A stretch of 44,039 nt of DNA from Armatimonadota bacterium. Lineage in GTDB: Bacteria > Armatimonadota > UBA5829 > DTJY01. The notes beneath the pieces are model-generated. The model saw only the letters and a list, made by a program, of their open reading frames with translations. It was not told the origin of the DNA and ran no database searches. The stretch lies in NCBI GenBank assembly GCA_017993055.1, contig JAGONM010000030.1, positions 2,173 to 46,211 on the forward strand, written 5' to 3'. Shown here piece after piece: positions 29,269-39,247 of the stretch; the first letter of the stretch is position 1; each line of letters begins with the position of its first letter. Made by a program: the position numbers and the translations under genes.

Positions 29269-31893
29269 TTACCTCCTGGTCTCGAGCGTGTAGCTCCCCG
29301 CGGAAACCTCGACCCTGATCGCCCCGGTCGAGTCGGCGCGGAAGGTGGCGCCTTCGGTGAAACCGGTCTCGCGGAGGACGAGCCGCGCGCCCGGCGGGAG
29401 ACCCTTCGCGGTCAGGGTGAATGCCCCGGCGGACCGGATGTCAACCGCGAAGTCCTTGCCTGCCCCGCGCAACGCGGCCTCGACCGACGAGCCGGTGATC
29501 GAGATGTCGTAGGGCCAGAGCGTGCCGGAGCCCTTGATCCGGTAGTTCGCCGGGAGCGCGATCGCCTTCGCCTTGAGCGCCTCCTCGTAGGCGTCGCGGT
29601 ATCGTCCCTCGTCGAGGAGCTTCCGGGCGTTTCGGAGCAGGTCGGGGCGGCCCGTGCCCTTCATCTCCTCGATCAGGTTGATGGTATCCCTGCGCCAGGA
29701 GATCAGCAGGCTCTCCATGCGCCTGCGAACCATCTCCGGTGTCGGGTGCGCGAGCATCCGGGCTATCGGCGCCCAGCTCTCAGGCTCGCCCTGGTTCGTA
29801 TGGTGAGAGAATCGGCAGCCGTTCTCGTACATGCCGCAGAGGTTCGGGATGAACCTGTAGGCGTTGTCGTCGCCGTGGCTCTCGTAGTCGGAACACGCCG
29901 CCCGCCCAATCTCCCGGGCGCGAAGGTAGTCCGACGGATCGCCGCCGAGCCCGACCCCGGCCTCGGGGTAGACCGCCTGCTCCCAGATCGGGTGGAACCG
30001 GTCGTCGAGCGGGTAGCCCTTGCCGCCGACCCAGTAGACGTAGTTGCTCGCCGCGCGGTCGTCCTTCGGGAACTCGATACGGTCGCCCTCGACGACGATC
30101 GCCTCCTTGCGGAGGTTCTCTCGCATAGTGTTCGAGATCATGCGGTTGAAATGCGTGGGATTGAGGTGCAGCCACATCTTCTCCCGCGCGTCGAGGCCGT
30201 CGGACGGATCGAGGTTCACCCCGTCCTTCGCGGCGTCCCGGATAACCCCCCAGTTGAAGTCCACGAGCATATCGAGGCGGGGCACGCCGTTATTCACGCG
30301 GCCGTAGCCGTCCTCGAAGACGTCCACGATCTTCGTCCAGTAGACCGGCTCGTCCTCGCCGATCATGCCGAGGAGGTTGCCGCCCATCCCCGCCTGCTCC
30401 ATCGCCATGAGCCAGGGATTGAGCTTCCTGATGGCGTCGGCGATGCCTTTGGAGCGCGCCTCGTTCAGCACAGGGTCGTTCATGGTGAGCCAGGGGGTGC
30501 TCGCCCAGTGGTTCGGCGTGGTGAGGCCGTAGTGGACGTCGTACCAGCCGGGCTTGCAGGAGTCCATGTACTCCTTCAGGCCGGGATCGTGATACTCGTC
30601 GAACTTGCTCCAGGCGATCTGCTGGTACTCGATCGCGCCCAAAGTCTTCCCCTTGCCGTCGGGGGTCCGGAGCGGCGTGAACGACCATGTCGTAGGGTAG
30701 CCGGGGACGAAGGGCACGTTCTTCTCGATGATGAGCTTGCCTATGGAGTCGGCAAGCGCCTGCATCTGCTCCGGCCCCTTCTGGAGGTAGGCGAAGTCCA
30801 CCGCGAACCCGATCGAGTCGCGCGCGCCCGCCCGCTCGAAGACCTCGATCCAGCGGTCCATCTCCTCGGAGTGCTTGGCGGCGTCGAAGCGTGTGAACCT
30901 CGGGCAGATGACCATCGGAAGCATGAAGCGGTTCTGCTCGCAGTAGGTCTCAAAACCGTCGTATACCCGAAGCGACCGGATGCGCATCCCGTAACCGGAC
31001 GTGTCCCGGAGTGTGATCGTGGCCGCCGACTTGCCAGTTGCGGGGATGTCCACGAAGTAGGTCATCAGGCCGGGGCCGTCGTCCGCGAAGTCTCGCAGGT
31101 AGACCGACTTGCCGTCCACCAGCACGCGGTAGCGGGTGCGGTCGCCGTTGCGGCGCTCGTCGTTGACCTCCTGGACCTCGAGCGTCCACGTGCCGGACGC
31201 CGGGACCTTCATCCGGTAGCTGATCTCGCTCGGTCTGAAGGGCTTGACGGGCGCGGGCGGCGCATAGACCTCGAACTCCTGGATTCGGCGGTAGATAGCC
31301 TGGTGCTTCGGGCCGTTGATGCACCGCATCCGCAGCCTGCTGGTGGTGACGCCGAGTCCCGGAAGGGTGATGAGCGGACCCTTGTTCCCCCGCACGGCCG
31401 CGAGCGGGTTGGCGTGCCATCCGCCGGCCTTGTCGTCCCAGAACAGCAGGTCGAAGTCGCTCAGAGGGTAACTCGCCCAGGTCTTGACCATCACCTTGCC
31501 GACGACGACGGGCTTACCGAAGTCGAGGTCCCAAGTGGACTCCTTCTCGTCGGTGTGGACGTTGGTCCACGTCCCATCGCCGCCGTCGAGCGGGCCCCAG
31601 ACGTCATAGCCGGGGGACGTGCTGCTGGCGGCCGGGCGCGGAAAGCCCTCCTTGGCGACATTCAGCGCCAGGTTCTTCGGCTCGGGGACGATCGCGGGCG
31701 TCGTCCGGCAGAGGTAGAACTCGCTCCGCAGGCCTATGTTTCCGCCGCACCGCTCGATCCTGGAGCCGGACTCCCGTAGTCCGTGCGCCTTCTCGGAAGC
31801 GGGATCGGAACACAGGACATAGTCGGTCTGCCCGGCGCAGAACACGCTCGGCGCCAGGAGGCAGGTGAGTATCCCGGCATGGAGTATTCGCAT
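29269..31893 (-). CDS. large secreted protein with discoidin-like domain
   Basis: An 874-residue exported protein with a signal peptide (residues 1-20, ending FCAG). Residues about 70-210 resemble an F5/8 type C (discoidin, CBM32-like) domain: NLALNVAKEGFPRPAAS, WDLDFGKPVVVGKVMVKTW and YRRIQEFEVYA. Residues about 220-320 form a second beta-sandwich. The rest may be a catalytic domain with many acidic and aromatic residues (IGEDEPVYWTKIVD, WVGGKGYPLDDRFHPIWEQAVY), but I recognise no family. It ends in another small beta domain. Context suggests a glycoside hydrolase or glycan-binding enzyme. It is coupled to the small lipoprotein gene downstream. Confidence 0.65.
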   Translation of the reverse strand: MRILHAGILTCLLAPSVFCAGQTDYVLCSDPASEKAHGLRESGSRIERCGGNIGLRSEFYLCRTTPAIVPEPKNLALNVAKEGFPRPAASSTSPGYDVWGPLDGGDGTWTNVHTDEKESTWDLDFGKPVVVGKVMVKTWASYPLSDFDLLFWDDKAGGWHANPLAAVRGNKGPLITLPGLGVTTSRLRMRCINGPKHQAIYRRIQEFEVYAPPAPVKPFRPSEISYRMKVPASGTWTLEVQEVNDERRNGDRTRYRVLVDGKSVYLRDFADDGPGLMTYFVDIPATGKSAATITLRDTSGYGMRIRSLRVYDGFETYCEQNRFMLPMVICPRFTRFDAAKHSEEMDRWIEVFERAGARDSIGFAVDFAYLQKGPEQMQALADSIGKLIIEKNVPFVPGYPTTWSFTPLRTPDGKGKTLGAIEYQQIAWSKFDEYHDPGLKEYMDSCKPGWYDVHYGLTTPNHWASTPWLTMNDPVLNEARSKGIADAIRKLNPWLMAMEQAGMGGNLLGMIGEDEPVYWTKIVDVFEDGYGRVNNGVPRLDMLVDFNWGVIRDAAKDGVNLDPSDGLDAREKMWLHLNPTHFNRMISNTMRENLRKEAIVVEGDRIEFPKDDRAASNYVYWVGGKGYPLDDRFHPIWEQAVYPEAGVGLGGDPSDYLRAREIGRAACSDYESHGDDNAYRFIPNLCGMYENGCRFSHHTNQGEPESWAPIARMLAHPTPEMVRRRMESLLISWRRDTINLIEEMKGTGRPDLLRNARKLLDEGRYRDAYEEALKAKAIALPANYRIKGSGTLWPYDISITGSSVEAALRGAGKDFAVDIRSAGAFTLTAKGLPPGARLVLRETGFTEGATFRADSTGAIRVEVSAGSYTLETRR

Positions 31894-31940
31894 GATTGCT
31901 CACCGGTTTCTGAGATCGGTCTGTCTGCGGTACATTCGGC

Positions 31941-32050
31941 GAGCCTCTCGATATGCCCTGCGGGCTACTCGAGGAGAACGGTGGGGGTGTCCCCAGGCCA
32001 GAACCGTCCAGTCTCGAGCAGGTTTCACTGGAAACCATATCGAGAGATGG
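31941..32050. repeat. repeat E, copy 2
   Basis: It has the same ends as copy 1 (GCCTCTCGATATGCC and CATATCGAGAGATGG) and the internal ACCGTCCAGTCTCGAG. It fills the gap between the esterase gene and the large secreted protein gene. Confidence 0.78.
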
Positions 32051-32051
32051 C

Positions 32052-33014
32052 CTACTTCACGCCTGTTTTCGGCTTCAGGTGCTTGTCCAGGAATGCGTCC
32101 ACCTTGTCGTCCACATCCGCGCGGGGGGGCCACCCGTGCCTGCCGCCCTTCACGAGGTAGAAGTCCGACTCGACGCCCGCCGCTCTGAGGACCTTGTTTA
32201 GCAGCTCACCCTGGCTCGCGGGCGTCAGAGGGTCCTGGTCGCCGTGGAATATGTAGAACGGCGCGTCGTCCTTCGAGGCGTAGGTTGTCGGGCTGGCCTT
32301 TCTGCACAGGTCCGGGTGCTCGAAGTACTTCTCCACGCCGAGCAGGCGGGAGATAGACTCGTTCCCGTCCATGGGCAGGAAGCGCTCCGTGGACTTCCCC
32401 GCCTTCGCCAGCTCGTAGATCGCAAGGAAGTCGGTCATGCCGAAGTACTCCAGCACGGCCTGAACGCGGCTCGAGTACCCAGGCCAGCCGCTCTTGCCCT
32501 CGAACTCCCTGATGCCGCCGGTGACGCCGAGCATCGCGACGAGGTTGCCCCCTGCCGAACTGCCCCACACGCCGATGCGGCGCGGGTCGAGATTGTACTC
32601 CTTCGCATGGGCGCGGAGGAACCGGATGGCGCACTTGCAGTCCTGGAGGTGTTCCGGGAAGGCGACCTCGCCGCCGAGTCGGTAGTCTATCGTGACTCCG
32701 AGATATCCGCGTTTGACGAAGCGCATCAGGCGCGGGTAGCCCGACGTCTTGCTGCCTCCCGTGAAGCCGCCGCCGTGAATCCACACCAGTACCGGCATCG
32801 GGTCCTTCGGGGCGTCCTTCAGGCGCAGTATGTCCAGCCTGTGCTTGGGATGGTCGTCCCTCGCGTACTGGATATCCCGGAGGAGTTCCATGCCGTCCGG
32901 AACCTGCCACTCCGGCTTGGGCGCGGGTTCGTCTGCCGCTTCCTGCGCCTTCAGCGCGCCGACCGCGAGAAGCAGGACCGCCAGAACGGAGACAAACAGA
33001 TTCAGCTTGATCAT
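32052..33014 (-). CDS. secreted alpha/beta-hydrolase esterase, paralog 2
   Basis: A 320-residue carboxylesterase or acetylxylan-esterase-like protein with a signal peptide (residues 1-23). HGGGFTGG at 80-87 is the oxyanion-hole motif. Ser153 in GSSAG, Asp261 in HGDQDPLTP and His293 in GGRHGWP form the triad. It resembles the 33011-33943 product along its length and overlaps that gene by 4 bases, so this is a tandem duplication. Together with the fucosidases it probably removes acyl groups from a polysaccharide. The stop codon lies 2 bp from repeat E. Confidence 0.85.
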   Translation of the reverse strand: MIKLNLFVSVLAVLLLAVGALKAQEAADEPAPKPEWQVPDGMELLRDIQYARDDHPKHRLDILRLKDAPKDPMPVLVWIHGGGFTGGSKTSGYPRLMRFVKRGYLGVTIDYRLGGEVAFPEHLQDCKCAIRFLRAHAKEYNLDPRRIGVWGSSAGGNLVAMLGVTGGIREFEGKSGWPGYSSRVQAVLEYFGMTDFLAIYELAKAGKSTERFLPMDGNESISRLLGVEKYFEHPDLCRKASPTTYASKDDAPFYIFHGDQDPLTPASQGELLNKVLRAAGVESDFYLVKGGRHGWPPRADVDDKVDAFLDKHLKPKTGVK

Positions 33015-33943
33015 TTCGGGTTGCTCCCTTTTCGCAGGTGTTTGTCGAAGAACTCGGCGACGGTCTTGTCCGCGTCATACTTCGGGCCGAAGCCGTGGCC
33101 CGCGCCCTCCAATACCTTCAGCGTGGCGTCGACTCCGGTCTTCTTGAGCGCGTCGTAGAAGACCTGGCTCTGGCTCAACGGGACGAGCGGGTCCTGGTCG
33201 CCGTGCATGATAAGAAAGGGCGGGTCGTCCTTCGAGACATAGGTGATCGGGCCGGCCTGCCTCGCAACGTCCCGCTTCTCGGAGAACGGCCCGCCGAACA
33301 GCTTGGAGATCACTCCACCGGCCACCTCGTTCTCCAGCTTCACGATATCGATCCCCTTCTTGGTCACTTCCTCGGCCCAGTAGAGGAAGTCGGTCGGGCC
33401 GAACCAGTCGCAGACGGCCTGAACGCGGCTGGAGTAGCCGGCCCATCCGCCTCTTCCCTCCAGTTCCCTTCGGCCGGCGGAAGTGCCGAGCAGCGCGACG
33501 AGGTGTCCCCCGGCCGAACCGCCCCACACTCCGATGCGCTTCGGGTCGGCGTTGTACTGCTTCGCATGAGCGCGCATCCAGCGGATCGCGCACTTGCAGT
33601 CCTCGATCTGAGCGGGGAACGGGGCAATGCCGGTAAGCCGGTAGTTGATCGTGGCGCAGAAATAGCCTTTCTGTGCGAGCGGGATCAGGTGCGGCATGCC
33701 GCCCTGCTTGTCGCCGGCCGACCATCCGCCGCCGTGGATGAAGATTACCACCGGCATCGGATCCTTCGGCTGGGCCTTAGGTCGCACGATATCGAGCTTC
33801 AGGGATACGTCGCCGCCCTTGCCGTACTCCACGTCGCGGATGACTTCCACGTCAGATGGAATCTGCTGTCCCTGCACGAGCGCGGGGATGCAGATCAAGA
33901 GGGCGATCAGGACGGCGAGACTGAGTCTGAGGTGTCTTTTCAT
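33011..33943 (-). CDS. secreted alpha/beta-hydrolase esterase, paralog 1
   Basis: A 310-residue paralog of the neighbouring esterase with its own signal peptide (residues 1-25, ending LVQG). The oxyanion HGGGWSAG begins at 70; the triad is Ser143 (GGSAG), Asp251 (HGDQDPLVP) and His283 (GAGHGFGP). Shared blocks such as SSRVQAV and EDCKCAIR confirm close paralogy. The gene overlaps the next by ATGA and lies 65 bp after the second fucosidase, so the four genes 36654-32052 are likely one transcript. Confidence 0.87.
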   Translation of the reverse strand: MKRHLRLSLAVLIALLICIPALVQGQQIPSDVEVIRDVEYGKGGDVSLKLDIVRPKAQPKDPMPVVIFIHGGGWSAGDKQGGMPHLIPLAQKGYFCATINYRLTGIAPFPAQIEDCKCAIRWMRAHAKQYNADPKRIGVWGGSAGGHLVALLGTSAGRRELEGRGGWAGYSSRVQAVCDWFGPTDFLYWAEEVTKKGIDIVKLENEVAGGVISKLFGGPFSEKRDVARQAGPITYVSKDDPPFLIMHGDQDPLVPLSQSQVFYDALKKTGVDATLKVLEGAGHGFGPKYDADKTVAEFFDKHLRKGSNPK

Positions 33944-34008
33944 GGTATCACTTCCTTCGGGTACGGCTACTCACCAAGACGGCCGGCGAGATGGATTGTT
34001 CAGGCGCC

Positions 34009-35307
34009 CTACTCCACGCCGGTCAGCTTGAAGACGTACGCATGCTCGCGCGGAAGCTCATCAGGCGCGATCTGCGGGACGACGATGACCATCTTGCCGT
34101 CCCTGGCGCCCCACTTGAGGGGGCCGGGCATGCCGAGCATCTCGACGGTCGCGTTCGGCGACGGCTTCGGGGCGCTGAGCACGAGTTCCTGGCCCGGCCA
34201 ACGCTTGACGATCGCATAGAGCGCGCCGTCCTTCGCCGTGTAGCACACGTCTCCTTCCGAGGAGACCCGCCACTGCTTCGTGCCGTAGATCGCCTCGCCG
34301 TTGACCTTCAGCCAGTCGCCGATCTGGAGGAGGCGCTCCTCCATGATGACCGGGATCGTGCCGTCGGCGGCGGGACCGATGTCGAGGAGCAGGTTGCCGC
34401 CATTGCTGACCGTCTCGACCAGCAGGTGGATCAGTTCCTTCGCGGACTTGTAGTCCTCCAGGCGCTCATTTCGGTTGAAGCCGAACGACGCGCCGATGCC
34501 GCGGCACTCCTCCCACTTGCGGTTCTCGGCGAGGGTGAGATCCGCGCCGAGATGGATCTGGCCGTACTCGGTGGTGAAGTAGCCGCCGTGGGCGCTCCGA
34601 GTCTCCTTGCCCCACCGGTCGTTGACCGCCACCTCATCCTTCACGGGCGACTCATTGAAGAGCCACGCGAGGAACTCGACGCTCTTCCAGTCCTCGCTCG
34701 GTTTCTCCCACTCGCCGTCGGTCCAGACGAGCGAAGGCTCGTACCGGGTCACGAGGTCCTTCATCTGCGGGATCATGTGCTCGTCCACGTACCGCGGGAG
34801 GTCGTGGAGGTAATCGGGGTTGTACCACTCATAGAGCGAGTAGTAGAAGCCCATCTTGATGCCCCGCGCCTTGACCGCCCCCGACAGGTCGCCGCAGATG
34901 TCGCGATGAGGGCCGATGTCAACGCTGTTCCAGTTCCAACTGTGCCTGCTCGGCCAGAGGCAGAATGCGTCGTGGTGCTTGGAGGTAAGGACGATGTACT
35001 TCGCGCCCGCCCGGTCGAAGAGGTCGGCCCACCGGTCGGGATCGAACATCTCGGCCTTGAACTGCGGGGCGAAGTCCTGGTACCGGAACTTCTCGCCGTA
35101 GACCTCCGGGTGCCGCTTGTGGGTCGGATGCTTCGGATCGTTCATGTGGTGCCAGTACCACTCGGCATAGCTGTCCGCCGCGCCGCCGGTCGGCGCCCAG
35201 GCGGGGACGGAATAGACTCCCCAGTGGATGAAGATGCCGAACTTGGCGTCGTCTACCCAGCGAGGCACGGGCCGCTTGTCGAGCGATTCCCATTTGGGTT
35301 GGTACAT
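34009..35307 (-). CDS. GH29 alpha-L-fucosidase, cytoplasmic paralog
   Basis: A 432-residue retaining alpha-L-fucosidase. The family opening FGIFIHWGVYSVPAW, the HH in SKHHDAFCLW, the probable nucleophile Asp in LVWTDGEW near residue 195 and the active-site signature RKWEECRG near 262 are present, followed by a C-terminal beta-sandwich. There is no signal peptide: the protein begins MYQPKWESLD, exactly at the mature start of its secreted paralog. An AAGGAG site precedes the ATG. It lies 12 bp after the paralog, so the pair is a tandem duplication. Confidence 0.93.
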   Translation of the reverse strand: MYQPKWESLDKRPVPRWVDDAKFGIFIHWGVYSVPAWAPTGGAADSYAEWYWHHMNDPKHPTHKRHPEVYGEKFRYQDFAPQFKAEMFDPDRWADLFDRAGAKYIVLTSKHHDAFCLWPSRHSWNWNSVDIGPHRDICGDLSGAVKARGIKMGFYYSLYEWYNPDYLHDLPRYVDEHMIPQMKDLVTRYEPSLVWTDGEWEKPSEDWKSVEFLAWLFNESPVKDEVAVNDRWGKETRSAHGGYFTTEYGQIHLGADLTLAENRKWEECRGIGASFGFNRNERLEDYKSAKELIHLLVETVSNGGNLLLDIGPAADGTIPVIMEERLLQIGDWLKVNGEAIYGTKQWRVSSEGDVCYTAKDGALYAIVKRWPGQELVLSAPKPSPNATVEMLGMPGPLKWGARDGKMVIVVPQIAPDELPREHAYVFKLTGVE

Positions 35308-35319
35308 GCTTTCTCCTTG

Positions 35320-36654
35320 TCAGTCCACCCCGGTGAGCTTGAAGGCATAAGCGTGGCGGCAGGGCACTTCGTCCACCGACATCTGCGGGACCTGGATGGT
35401 GAGTTTGCCGTCCCTGCTCTTCCATTTCAGCGGTTGGGCGATGCCGAGCATCGTGACCGTCGTGCTCTTCGAAGACTTCGGCGTGGTCAGGACCAGTTCC
35501 TTGCCCGGCCAGCGCTTGATGACGGCATAGACCGCGCCGTCTTTGGAAGTATACCAGACGTCGCCCTCCGAAGCGACCCGCCAGGGCTTCGTGCCGTAGA
35601 TCGCCTCGCCGTTGACCTTCAGCCAATCGCCGATCTCGATGAGCCGCTGCTCCATGATGACCGGGATGCGCCCGTCGGCGGTCGGGCCGATGTCGAGCAG
35701 CAGGTTGCCGCCCCTGCTGACGAGGTCCACAAGCATGTGGATCATCTCGGCCGCCGACTTATAGTCGCCGAGGTCCTCGTTGCGGTTGTAGCCGAACGAT
35801 GCGCCCATGCCCCGGCACTCCTCCCACTTGTGCGTGGCGAGAGCCGGGTTGTTCCCGCCGTGACCGTATTCGGTGGTGTAGAATCCGCCGTGCTTGCCGC
35901 GGGTGTCGCTCCCCCAGCGGTCGTCAATCACGACCTCGTCCTTGACGGCCGACTCGTTGTAGAGCCACGCGATGAACTCGGTGCTCCGCCAGGTCGCGCT
36001 CGGATGACCCCACTCGCCGTCGGTCCAGACGAGCGACGGCTGGTACCGCGCCACGAGGTCCTTCATCTGCGGGAGCATGTGCTGTTCGACGTAGCGCTTC
36101 ACGTCGGAGCGATAGATCGGGTTGAACCACTCGTACATGGAGTAGTAGAAGCCCATCTTGATGCCGCGCGCCTTCACCGACTTGGTGAGGTCGCCGCAGA
36201 GGTCGCGGTGCGGGCCGATATCAACGCTGTTCCAGTTCCACGATTCGGCGCTCGGCCATAGAGCGAATCCCTCGTGGTGCTTGGACGTCAGAACGATGTA
36301 CTTCGCGCCGGAGCGGGCGAAGATGTCCGCCCACTGGTCGGGGTCGAACAGCTCGGCCTTGAACTGCGGGGCGAAGTCCTGGTACTGGAACTTCTCGCCG
36401 TACTTCTCGAGGTGGTACTTCCAGGTCTCGCCGTTCTTGTTCTGCATGTGCTGCCAGTACCACTCGGAGTACTGCCCCTTCGGCCCCCACGCGGGGACGG
36501 AGTAGACGCCCCAGTGGATGAAGATGCCGAACTTGGCGTCGTCATACCACCCCGGGATCGGCCGCGCGTCGAGCGATTCCCAGGTAGGCTGGTACGCAGC
36601 CTGGGCGGATGCTATGGTGGCGATCAGGATGATCAGTACGGTGATCGTACGCAT
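35320..36654 (-). CDS. GH29 alpha-L-fucosidase, secreted paralog
   Basis: A 444-residue paralog with a signal peptide (MRTITVLIILIATIASAQA) before AYQPTWESLD. The same landmarks are seen: FGIFIHWGVYSVPAW, SKHHEGFALW, the probable nucleophile in LVWTDGEW near 209, and HKWEECRG near 273. The ATG follows GGAGGG. It heads the four-gene cluster of two fucosidases and two esterases. The pair would let the cell cleave fucose outside and again inside after uptake. The linkage is unknown. Confidence 0.93.
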   Translation of the reverse strand: MRTITVLIILIATIASAQAAYQPTWESLDARPIPGWYDDAKFGIFIHWGVYSVPAWGPKGQYSEWYWQHMQNKNGETWKYHLEKYGEKFQYQDFAPQFKAELFDPDQWADIFARSGAKYIVLTSKHHEGFALWPSAESWNWNSVDIGPHRDLCGDLTKSVKARGIKMGFYYSMYEWFNPIYRSDVKRYVEQHMLPQMKDLVARYQPSLVWTDGEWGHPSATWRSTEFIAWLYNESAVKDEVVIDDRWGSDTRGKHGGFYTTEYGHGGNNPALATHKWEECRGMGASFGYNRNEDLGDYKSAAEMIHMLVDLVSRGGNLLLDIGPTADGRIPVIMEQRLIEIGDWLKVNGEAIYGTKPWRVASEGDVWYTSKDGAVYAVIKRWPGKELVLTTPKSSKSTTVTMLGIAQPLKWKSRDGKLTIQVPQMSVDEVPCRHAYAFKLTGVD

Positions 36655-36667
36655 GTATCCCTCCGTG

Positions 36668-36898
36668 TTACGGACTGGTGTATTCAGGGTCTCTCAGCCA
36701 GCCGGTAGGGTTGACCTCGATGTACCGGCGGATAGCATTCAAGGACTTCTCGCTCCGGATGACGTGCTCGTAGTAGTTGCGCTGCCACACTGTTCGACCG
36801 GGGCTGCGGTTTACCCTGTTGATCCGGCGCGTTGACACGGATTTGAAGTTCTGCACAATCGCTGCTACTGACTGCGGCTTAGTCCCGTGAGATGGTAG
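36668..36898 (-). pseudogene. REP-associated tyrosine transposase (RAYT) fragment
   Basis: The last 68 residues match the C-terminal part of the Y1/RAYT transposase family: a FKSVSTRRIN helix, TVWQRNYYEHVIR and IRRYIEVNP. The N-terminal catalytic HUH part is missing. The frame is cut exactly at the palindromic element G (36900-36971), and the open frame beyond that is only the shadow of the reductase gene. This is a remnant, not a working gene. RAYT proteins mobilise or domesticate REP palindromes, so its neighbourhood with a perfect palindrome is telling. Confidence 0.78.
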
Positions 36899-36899
36899 C

Positions 36900-36971
36900 T
36901 GTAGGGGCGAAGCATTGGCGATTATCAAGTCAAGTTTGCGGTATTCGAAGGGCCAATGCTTCGCCCCTACA
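36900..36971. repeat. repeat G, perfect 20-bp inverted repeat (MITE-like)
   Basis: TGTAGGGGCGAAGCATTGGC and its exact complement GCCAATGCTTCGCCCCTACA flank a 32-bp spacer. The right arm overlaps the 3' end of the reductase gene and supplies its TAG stop; the left arm abuts the RAYT remnant. Confidence 0.9.
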
Positions 36972-37860
36972 GTGACGTTCGTTGAACGAGCGTTAGAATA
37001 CCTTCCGCAAAACCGAGCAGCCGGGTGGAGAGACGGGCCTGGGTCGCGGATGTGTCGAGGATCAGGATGTTCGGGCGGTAGGCGGGGGAGGGTGCCTGGT
37101 CCATCGTAGCGGGAACGATAAGCGACGCGTCGAGGCCGAATGTCGCGGCGACCTTCACTGCGAACTCGTAGCGGGTGGACGACTCCGGGCATGCCGCGTG
37201 GAAGACTCCCGTGAGCCTCCGTTCGGCGATCTCCAACAGAACCTCCGCCAGGTTAGACGCGGGGATCGGGCATCGTCGCTGATCGGTGAACGCGGTCATC
37301 GGCTTCCCGGCCCGAAGCGACTCGACGATCCTGTCCGAGAACGAGTTCAGGTTCGGGAAGATCCGCGGGCCGTAGATGATCGAGGTGCGGACGATCGCGG
37401 TCTCGATCTCGGAGGCGAGGACGGCGGCTTCGGCGGCGGCCTTGGTCAGGCCGTAGTAGTTCGGCGGGCTGAGGTGGTCGCCCTCGGAGTAGGGGTTCTG
37501 CTCTCCGCTGAAGACGAGGTCGGTCGAGACATGGACGAAGTGGGCGCAGACGCATTCGGCGGCGCGGGCCAGGTTGTCGGTCCCGACGACGTTGGTATCC
37601 CAGGCGAGGCGCTTGTTCTCCTCGCAGACGTCCGGCTTCGCCTGTGCCGCCGTGTGGATGATGACATCCGGGCGGATGCGCCCGACCGCGTCCGTCACCT
37701 GTACGGAATCGCTGATGTCGAGCCGCTCGACTCGGACGCCCGGCAGCTCGACCGCGTTACCGGAGCAGGTCGCGGTCACGTCCCATCCCGCGGCGGCCGC
37801 CTGGGCCGCCGCGTAGCTGCCGAGCATCCCGCTTCCGCCTGTTACGAGCAGTCTGGCCAT
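36967..37860 (-). CDS. RmlD-like NAD(P)-dependent sugar reductase (extended SDR)
   Basis: A 297-residue extended short-chain dehydrogenase close to dTDP-4-dehydrorhamnose reductase. The nucleotide-binding GGSGMLG is at residues 8-14, Ser112 (HVSTD) and Tyr136-x3-Lys140 (YYGLTK) form the active site, and VRTSIIYGP is the family hallmark. It could make rhamnose for surface glycans or reduce another nucleotide sugar; no other rml gene is nearby. The reading frame ends in the palindrome, so the original C-terminus may have been shortened or altered by a few residues. Confidence 0.85.
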   Translation of the reverse strand: MARLLVTGGSGMLGSYAAAQAAAAGWDVTATCSGNAVELPGVRVERLDISDSVQVTDAVGRIRPDVIIHTAAQAKPDVCEENKRLAWDTNVVGTDNLARAAECVCAHFVHVSTDLVFSGEQNPYSEGDHLSPPNYYGLTKAAAEAAVLASEIETAIVRTSIIYGPRIFPNLNSFSDRIVESLRAGKPMTAFTDQRRCPIPASNLAEVLLEIAERRLTGVFHAACPESSTRYEFAVKVAATFGLDASLIVPATMDQAPSPAYRPNILILDTSATQARLSTRLLGFAEGILTLVQRTSL

Positions 37861-37930
37861 AGGGCATCAATGAAAGTGGCCGGCGCGGAGGCCGGCCACT
37901 GCACGTTGGAAGACCGCAATCATGCAGTCT

Positions 37931-39040
<1,110 letters not shown>

Positions 39041-39137
39041 GTGTACGGATCCTCCTAGTGCTGTACCGACTTGTCGCCGCTAGTCCCGAACGCTATGGCA
39101 GGCGCTTTGCGTTGGGCCGGCGGGTCGCCCGATGCGA

Positions 39138-39156
39138 GCGCAGGCAAGGCCTGCGC
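39138..39156. promoter_or_regulatory. perfect hairpin in the ABC ATPase leader
   Basis: GCGCAGGC and GCCTGCGC pair around a 3-base loop inside the leader between the promoter and the gene. No T-run follows; it may stabilise or regulate the mRNA. Confidence 0.4.
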
Positions 39157-39200
39157 GTCATGTCGGGAACCTGGGTCGGAGATTACGCCCACCGTCGAAG

Positions 39201-39230
39201 ATTATAGCCTCACGCAATCCGCCGTGTCAA
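39201..39230 (-). promoter_or_regulatory. consensus promoter of the sugar ABC ATPase
   Basis: The minus strand has a perfect TTGACA (39230-39225), an 18-bp spacer and a perfect TATAAT (39206-39201). It is the strongest promoter in the window by sequence and lies inside the gap after trxA. Confidence 0.75.
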
Positions 39231-39247
39231 CAAATGTTTTCCGGAGC

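Noticed and set aside
29089-31779. Long plus-strand open frame of 896 codons
   Set aside because: It runs antisense to the secreted 874-residue gene; its composition (Arg, Val, Ala, His) is that of a high-GC shadow frame and shows no domain.
33991-36261. Long plus-strand open frame of 756 codons
   Set aside because: It is antisense to both GH29 genes, and its apparent internal repeat only mirrors the fucosidase duplication.
36899-37192. N-terminal half of the transposase frame
   Set aside because: It is the palindrome and the out-of-frame reductase gene, not transposase sequence.
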